Assembly: GCA_050949225.1 (NCBI GenBank)
Contig: JBMNFI010000001.1
Location: forward strand, 558,001-622,000
Source: JBMNFI01 sp050949225
GTDB taxonomy: Bacteria; Bacillota; Dehalobacteriia; UBA4068
Reading direction: 5' to 3'
DNA length: 64,000 nt
The position numbers and the translations under genes were made by a program. Shown here piece after piece: positions 60,064 to 64,000 of the stretch; position 1 is the stretch's first letter, and every line of letters starts with the position of its first letter. Below the pieces are notes generated by a model. It had not been told where the DNA came from. It did not search any database and saw only the letters and a list, made by a program, of their open reading frames with translations.

Positions 60064-60927
60064 TCACTTTTTAAGTAGTTTTTGCACATAATTAGGTAAA
60101 GCAAAACAACCCTTATGCACTTGACTATTGTAATAGTTAGTCTCAATATGTAAATTCTGCCAAAGCTCTTGCTGTTGGTCAAGCAGGGGGTCAAAACATT
60201 TAGAAGCAAAACCAAAATACCAATAACCTGAAGCATAAGAAGGTATGTTAAACCCATAAATCCGAGAGATAGGAAACACTTCATCAATTTTACGATGAGC
60301 CCTTTTCATTTCTCTGATATCCCCTTCATAAAAAGCTCCCTCATGCTGGTTAATCAAAATACCTTTAGGTGATAAAATCCGATAGCAATTTTGATAAAAA
60401 TCAATAGAAAACAGACCTTCTCCATAACCAATAGGATCAGTAGAATCAACCAAAATCACATCATAGCTATCTGTCTCACTTTGCTTGACAAATTGCAAAC
60501 CATCACAAAAATGCAAATTGATCCGCGGTTCAAGCTCAAAAACACCCGCCGTCTGTGGTAAATATTTTTGACATAAGCGCACCACTCTTTCGTCAAGCTC
60601 CACCAGATCAATTTTTTCTATCATGCGGTATTTGACCATCTCTCTGGCCGCACCGCCGTCACCACCGCCTACAATCAACACTCTTTGCGCTGCCGGATTC
60701 ACCGCCATAGCGGGATGACAAATCATTTCATGGTAAATAAATTCATCTTTTTCCGTCACCATCACATAGCCGTCCAAAGTGAAAAAAGTACCAAAGGTAC
60801 GATTTTTCATAAAAGCTATTTTTTGATAACCGGTCTCTTCCTGATATAAATACTCCTCGATTTCTAAAGCAAGTTTCACGTCATCAGCATGGTATTCAGC
60901 ATACCATGTTTCATGGTTTTTACTCAT
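60064..60927 (-). CDS. speE: Spermidine synthase (aminopropyltransferase)
   Basis: Transfers an aminopropyl group from decarboxylated AdoMet to putrescine, about 287 residues. The Rossmann core has VLIVGGGDGGAAREM, DLVELDERVV, and the substrate loop DVILVDSTDPIGYGEGLF; N-terminal YHEMICHPAM is also typical. I use the ATG at 60925-60927 with AGGAGA upstream. It lies about 30 bp after speD, so the two polyamine genes are one operon. Confidence 0.97.
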   Translation of the reverse strand: MSKNHETWYAEYHADDVKLALEIEEYLYQEETGYQKIAFMKNRTFGTFFTLDGYVMVTEKDEFIYHEMICHPAMAVNPAAQRVLIVGGGDGGAAREMVKYRMIEKIDLVELDERVVRLCQKYLPQTAGVFELEPRINLHFCDGLQFVKQSETDSYDVILVDSTDPIGYGEGLFSIDFYQNCYRILSPKGILINQHEGAFYEGDIREMKRAHRKIDEVFPISRIYGFNIPSYASGYWYFGFASKCFDPLLDQQQELWQNLHIETNYYNSQVHKGCFALPNYVQKLLKK

Positions 60928-60959
60928 TAATTTCTCCTGGTTTTTTCTCAGCAAGCTTC

Positions 60960-61763
60960 CTAATAAAGATTGCGCCCATAGAAAATTTCGTCCATCTCTT
61001 TTCTCAGCTTATTGGTAATTTCCTGCACCTCTGCGGCCGGAATATCCGCCTCATTAAAATGAAAAAGATAATCATCTAAAGCAAATTCCTTAAGCTTGCA
61101 TTTTGTATGAAAAATATTCTCTTGATAAACATTAACATCAATCATTTGATACTGCTTTTGAATCTCCGGCGGTATATAATCCTGAATAGATGTTAAAGCA
61201 TGATCCATAAACAGCTTTTGTCCGGTAATATCCCTGGCAAACCCCCGTACTCGATAATCCAGAGTCATAATATCCGCTTCCACATTGTTGATTAAAAAGG
61301 GCAGCGTCGTTAATGGGGAAATCTCTCCGCAGGTAGAAACATCAATGTCTGCCCGGAAAGTACAAACCCCACCATCAGGATGGTATTCGGGATAGGTATG
61401 CACAGTAATATGGCTTTTATCCAAATGCGCCGCTACCGAATCCTTGGCGGGCAACCTGGAAAAATAAGTACCGTCAGCCGGTTGACCTTCATCACAAATA
61501 AGAATGGTCACACTGGCTCCCTGTGGTTCATAATCCTGCACCGCAATATTTAAAATTTTGGCACCGATAATTCTTACTACTTCTGTTAAAATAGCTGTCA
61601 GCTTTTCTGCATTATACTGTTCATCGATATATTCAATGTAGGCAATGCGATCCTTGACGGATTTAGTATAACAAATATCATACATGTTAAAACTTAAAGT
61701 TTTAGTCAAATTATTAAATCCATGCAAAGTAATCTTTTCTGTAAGCGAATTTCCCAATCCCAT
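60960..61763 (-). CDS. speD: S-adenosylmethionine decarboxylase proenzyme, E. coli type
   Basis: Gives decarboxylated AdoMet for SpeE. A 267-residue proenzyme that cuts itself at Lys116-Ser117 in AAHLDKSHITVHTYPE; Ser becomes the pyruvoyl group. GGVCTFRADIDVSTCG has the catalytic Cys, and VDVNVYQENIFHTK and EIFYGRNLY are strongly conserved. This is the long class 1A form, not the 120-residue Bacillus/archaeal form. Putrescine supply genes are not in the window. Confidence 0.97.
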   Translation of the reverse strand: MGLGNSLTEKITLHGFNNLTKTLSFNMYDICYTKSVKDRIAYIEYIDEQYNAEKLTAILTEVVRIIGAKILNIAVQDYEPQGASVTILICDEGQPADGTYFSRLPAKDSVAAHLDKSHITVHTYPEYHPDGGVCTFRADIDVSTCGEISPLTTLPFLINNVEADIMTLDYRVRGFARDITGQKLFMDHALTSIQDYIPPEIQKQYQMIDVNVYQENIFHTKCKLKEFALDDYLFHFNEADIPAAEVQEITNKLRKEMDEIFYGRNLY

Positions 61764-61777
61764 TTTTCCCTCCTCAT

Positions 61778-62098
61778 TTAATTTTTTTGTTCAGCTTGTT
61801 TTAAGTTTTTTTCTTTCAGCCAGTAATCCTTGTCGTATTGCTTTTCTAACCGACGATTGCGAAAATAAAGCAGTGTGTCTATCGCAACCATCACTAAATT
61901 TACAACGTAAAAAATCACCACCGGATCAGCAGGAAAGAAAATCCTTTTATTCAAAATCCCCGCCGTATAACCTGCAAGTAAAATAAATAAAAACACCACG
62001 CTCTTACCTTGGGTAGAAGCGGATTTGTAAGAACGATAAATAGAGGCCGGCCAAGCCGCACCAAAACACAACAACATCGTTAATTCTAATGGACTCAT
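61778..62098 (-). CDS. Small membrane protein of PQ-loop/SemiSWEET-like type
   Basis: About 106 residues with three predicted helices (about 5-20, 35-55, 65-82) and a charged tail. The segment GAAWPASIYRSYKSASTQGK and on resembles the single PQ-loop repeat of SemiSWEET-like proteins, with the SxxGKS turn. I use the ATG at 62096-62098 with AAGGGA 6 nt upstream. It is first behind the promoter at 62135-62162, 14 bp before speD. A role in polyamine or small-solute transport is only inference. Confidence 0.7.
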   Translation of the reverse strand: MSPLELTMLLCFGAAWPASIYRSYKSASTQGKSVVFLFILLAGYTAGILNKRIFFPADPVVIFYVVNLVMVAIDTLLYFRNRRLEKQYDKDYWLKEKNLKQAEQKN

Positions 62099-62134
62099 GG
62101 ACAATCCCTTCTTTGAAATATGTATAACCATTAT

Positions 62135-62162
62135 ATTATAACAAATCGATATCTAAAGTCAA
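62135..62162 (-). promoter_or_regulatory. Sigma-A promoter of the PQ-loop gene and speDE
   Basis: Minus-strand TTGACT and TATAAT with a 16-bp spacer. The -35 overlaps the stop codon of the upstream kinase-like gene. Confidence 0.82.
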
Positions 62163-62824
62163 TCTGTCAACAGCTCAAAAACCTCATGAGGTATTGTCAG
62201 TTGACGCCGGTGAGCTAAATCGCCCAAAGCCCTTTGATAAGCCCTGCAAAGCTGCTGAGAATTTATTTCCTTATGCTCTAATAAAAAAGCCGCCGCCGCT
62301 TTAACCCAGGAAAATTTCCAAGTGGTAAAAACCGGATCATAGCTAAGGGCATAGGCTAAAATATTGCCCCAGTCCGTAATCCGATCAGTGTTTTTTGCAT
62401 CGGTAAAATCCACCCCATAAAGCAGCTTTTTTTGCCGATCCCAAATAAAATTACGTAAATTGACATCACCACGCCCCTGCTGCAAACAGGCATAAAACTG
62501 CTCCAACCAGCTCCATAAGGGCTCAATAACCTCCCGTCCCTCTCTATTTTGCGCCTCCTCCTGCCGCAAAAAATCACATAAATTTATCCCCTCAAGATAG
62601 GAAAGCAACAGGTAGTCCTCCCCCACTTCTAAAACTTGCGGAACCGCCAGACCCGCTGCTCTCAATTTGCTTAGGATTTGCTGCTCTCGTAACAAACCAT
62701 CATTTAAATATTTTTTACAAACCAGCAAGGATCCTGCCCTTTCCAATAAAAATACTTTATTCTGCTTTGAAACAAAGGTCTCTTTAAGGGTGTAATCGGC
62801 TTGCCCCAGAAACGTTAAATCCAT
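62159..62824 (-). CDS. APH/Bud32-fold kinase-like protein
   Basis: A 221-residue protein with the layout of small protein-kinase-like phosphotransferases. A possible ATP lysine lies in LLVCKKYLNDG (36-37) and a Glu in REQQIL. The catalytic loop is RGDVNLRNFIWD (Asp120, Asn125) and the metal Asp is in YGVDFTDA (Asp139). The usual His of HGD is Arg here. It begins 1 bp before... the MobB-like gene's stop, 1-2 bp apart, so they are strictly co-expressed. Substrate is unknown: a sugar, lipid or cofactor kinase are all possible. Confidence 0.75.
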   Translation of the reverse strand: MDLTFLGQADYTLKETFVSKQNKVFLLERAGSLLVCKKYLNDGLLREQQILSKLRAAGLAVPQVLEVGEDYLLLSYLEGINLCDFLRQEEAQNREGREVIEPLWSWLEQFYACLQQGRGDVNLRNFIWDRQKKLLYGVDFTDAKNTDRITDWGNILAYALSYDPVFTTWKFSWVKAAAAFLLEHKEINSQQLCRAYQRALGDLAHRRQLTIPHEVFELLTD

Positions 62825-62825
62825 T

Positions 62826-63449
62826 TTAATCCCTCTTTATTTGATAAGTCAATTGCCCTTTTTGCCCCGCCAAAAGCTTTCCTAACTCCCGGCTGGCCGC
62901 AAAAGACAGCGGCATTTTTTCATCGTTCAGATACAACTCACCCCAAGGCACAGGCTGCCAATCATAAGCCACTTGCTCCACCAAATCTACCAACGCGCTT
63001 ACATCGGTCAGGGCAGAATAAAGAGGTATGTCCCTATATTTACCGCTTAGCTGGTTGACTATTTGCCCAGCAATCGCAAACACTGTATCATTAAGCCTTT
63101 CATCAATTTCGGCCGTATTGTGTGCTGTAATAATTTTAGGTAAGGGACAGTCAAAAACCCCCTCTAAAATCACATAATCGTGATGATAATGATCAAGAAT
63201 TTCCTCTAAAGGAATCATCCTTTGGTATAAAATATCCGTCTCATACATCCCACGAGCGGTAACCAGTTGCGAGCCGGCCATTTTATGCCGATACGTGTTA
63301 GAGCCTTCCGTATCAATAGCAAACTTTTCAAAGTGAATCTCCTTGACGCTGCCCACAGAATAACCCCTGTTGCGTAATTCACCGACAATCTTTTCCACCG
63401 TCGTCGTCTTTCCGGATTTTGTGATACCACATACAGCAATCACTTTCAT
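62826..63449 (-). CDS. MobB-like P-loop GTPase, second paralogue
   Basis: A 207-residue protein related to MobB. Walker A is CGITKSGKTTTVEKIV at the N-terminus, the switch KEIHFEKFAIDTEGSNTYRH with AGSQLVTA matches the MobB pattern (K-x-x-H...D-x-EG.D.YRH..AGA), and YVILEGVFDCPLP is the Walker B region. The C-terminus is longer than in MobB at 22667-23173. GGGAG lies upstream of the ATG. It pairs tightly with the kinase-like gene, and no MobA or MoeA is near, so its role may not be classical Mo-cofactor work. Confidence 0.8.
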   Translation of the reverse strand: MKVIAVCGITKSGKTTTVEKIVGELRNRGYSVGSVKEIHFEKFAIDTEGSNTYRHKMAGSQLVTARGMYETDILYQRMIPLEEILDHYHHDYVILEGVFDCPLPKIITAHNTAEIDERLNDTVFAIAGQIVNQLSGKYRDIPLYSALTDVSALVDLVEQVAYDWQPVPWGELYLNDEKMPLSFAASRELGKLLAGQKGQLTYQIKRD

Positions 63450-63479
63450 GACAAAGCTCCCTTTTCATTTTATTTTGTC

Positions 63480-63508
63480 TTGCATTTATCATCATTTATA
63501 GATAAAAT
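63480..63508 (+). promoter_or_regulatory. Promoter of the NusG-domain-II gene
   Basis: Plus-strand TTGCAT and TAAAAT with a 17-bp spacer, about 35 bp before the TTG start at 63544. Confidence 0.7.
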
Positions 63509-63515
63509 TATATCA
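63507..63515 (-). promoter_or_regulatory. Extended -10 for the MobB-like gene
   Basis: Minus-strand TGATATAAT, an extended -10, which overlaps the -10 of the divergent promoter by two bases. No good -35 is present. Confidence 0.45.
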
Positions 63516-63543
63516 TATATGCATTATAAAGGAGGCCGCCCCC

Positions 63544-63930
63544 TTGAAACGCTGGGACATTCTCTTGATTATCGTTCTAATAGCTGCCGCCGCCCTCATT
63601 TGGCTGTCTTTTTCCACGCAAAAAAACATCGAAAAAGGTGTGGCCGTAATCCGCATAAATGGAGAGGAAACGCAAACCCTTGATCTTTCTTTTGATGATA
63701 CCTATACAATCAAAGGTCAAAACTTTTCCTGCGAAGTTACAGTGAAAAACGGCAGCGTAGGCATCACAAAATCACCCTGTCCCGATCAAACCTGCATCCA
63801 TATGGGCTTTATCAATCAGCCTAATCGCACCATTGTTTGCCTGCCTAATCTTTTGAGCATCTCAATAAGAGAAACATCCGCAAAAGATCAGCATAAAGAT
63901 CAGCATGATGTAGATACTATTACTTTCTAG
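63544..63930 (+). CDS. Membrane-anchored NusG domain II protein
   Basis: A 128-residue protein with one N-terminal membrane helix (about 6-22) and an extracytoplasmic domain of the NusG_II type. The domain has VIRINGEETQTLDL, NGSVGITKSPCPDQTCIHMG with two Cys (CPDQTC) and VCLPNLLSI. It starts at TTG with AAGGAGG 8 nt upstream. The family is not NusG itself; in clostridia it usually sits beside a Gx-type membrane transporter gene, as here, often with flavin-transfer or Rnf-like genes. The Cys pair suggests redox or metal work. Confidence 0.85.
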   Translation: MKRWDILLIIVLIAAAALIWLSFSTQKNIEKGVAVIRINGEETQTLDLSFDDTYTIKGQNFSCEVTVKNGSVGITKSPCPDQTCIHMGFINQPNRTIVCLPNLLSISIRETSAKDQHKDQHDVDTITF

Positions 63931-63945
63931 AAAAGAGGTTTTAGC

Positions 63946-64000
63946 TTGACTACCCGTCGCCTGACCACCATCGCCATCCTGACAGCTATGGCAATTGTTT
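63946..64000 (+). CDS. Start of a membrane protein, probably Gx transporter family (truncated)
   Basis: Only about 18 residues are present (MTTRRLTTIAILTAMAIV), the beginning of a membrane helix. TTG start with GAGG 7 nt upstream and 15 bp after the NusG-domain-II gene. By its place and start it probably is the Gx transporter/heptaprenyl diphosphate synthase component I-like protein known next to such genes. The call rests mainly on context. Confidence 0.5.
   Translation, partial: MTTRRLTTIAILTAMAIV

Noticed and set aside
1..64000. CRISPR arrays, rRNA genes, prophage or replication origin
   Set aside because: No spaced identical repeats, no rRNA sequence, no phage structural genes and no DnaA-box cluster were seen.

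Overview
The window looks like the chromosome of a low-to-moderate G+C, spore-forming Firmicute, most likely a clostridial lineage near the Peptococcaceae. The clues are a CwlD-type spore-cortex amidase, a TRAP (MtrB) regulator, zinc-form S14, L33, L36 and S4, an EF-Tu with a four-cysteine insert, and consensus sigma-A promoters with 17-bp spacers. Family-level placement is inference. No CRISPR array, insertion sequence or prophage is visible, and nearly every gene is on the minus strand.

Region 1 (1-6.6 kb) is accessory and concerns the cell envelope. It has a MacAB-like exporter (permease cut by the window edge, ATPase, very long coiled-coil adaptor), a lipoprotein, a three-repeat SLH protein, a frameshifted remnant of an Rhs/YD-repeat protein, two tandem paralogous small acidic proteins and a two-helix membrane protein. 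Region 2 (6.6-14.7 kb) holds a CAU tRNA with its own promoter and terminator, rpoD-dnaG, citrate synthase, a dGTPase-like HD hydrolase, a double-HTH protein, and a udg-coaD-mtrB operon. Region 3 (14.8-21.5 kb) is the arginine operon argC-J-B-D-F-G, with a consensus promoter overlapped by a near-perfect ArgR box. argH is not with it. A 45-residue Cys-rich ORF diverges from argC. cwlD and a MobB protein follow.

Region 4 (23.5-60.0 kb) is one nearly continuous translation and transcription supercluster. In transcription order it runs tuf2, rpmG-secE-nusG-rplK-rplA-rplJ-rplL-rpoB-rpoC, then an L7Ae-like gene-rpsL-rpsG-fusA-tuf1, then the S10-spc-alpha genes (rpsJ to rplQ, including secY, adk, infA and rpoA), then ecfA1-ecfA2-ecfT-truA and rplM-rpsI. 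map, often found beside adk, is missing here. Strong promoters precede tuf2, rpmG, rpoB, the str genes and rplM. Leader RNAs with attenuator-like or autoregulatory structure are likely before rplJ and rplM, and a structured spacer lies between rpsJ and rplC. The two tuf genes appear identical at DNA level over exactly the ORF.

Region 5 (60-64 kb) has speE-speD with a PQ-loop membrane protein, a small APH-fold kinase-like protein paired with a second MobB-like GTPase, and, diverging from these, a NusG-domain-II membrane protein followed by a truncated membrane gene. Most of the window is core genome. The points most worth a second look are the Rhs remnant with its possible orphan immunity pair, the MobB-kinase pair, TRAP inside a coaD operon, a 70-nt dyad upstream of dnaG, the Cys-rich micro-ORF and the rpsJ-rplC spacer. 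I do not see strong evidence for a complete undescribed system.
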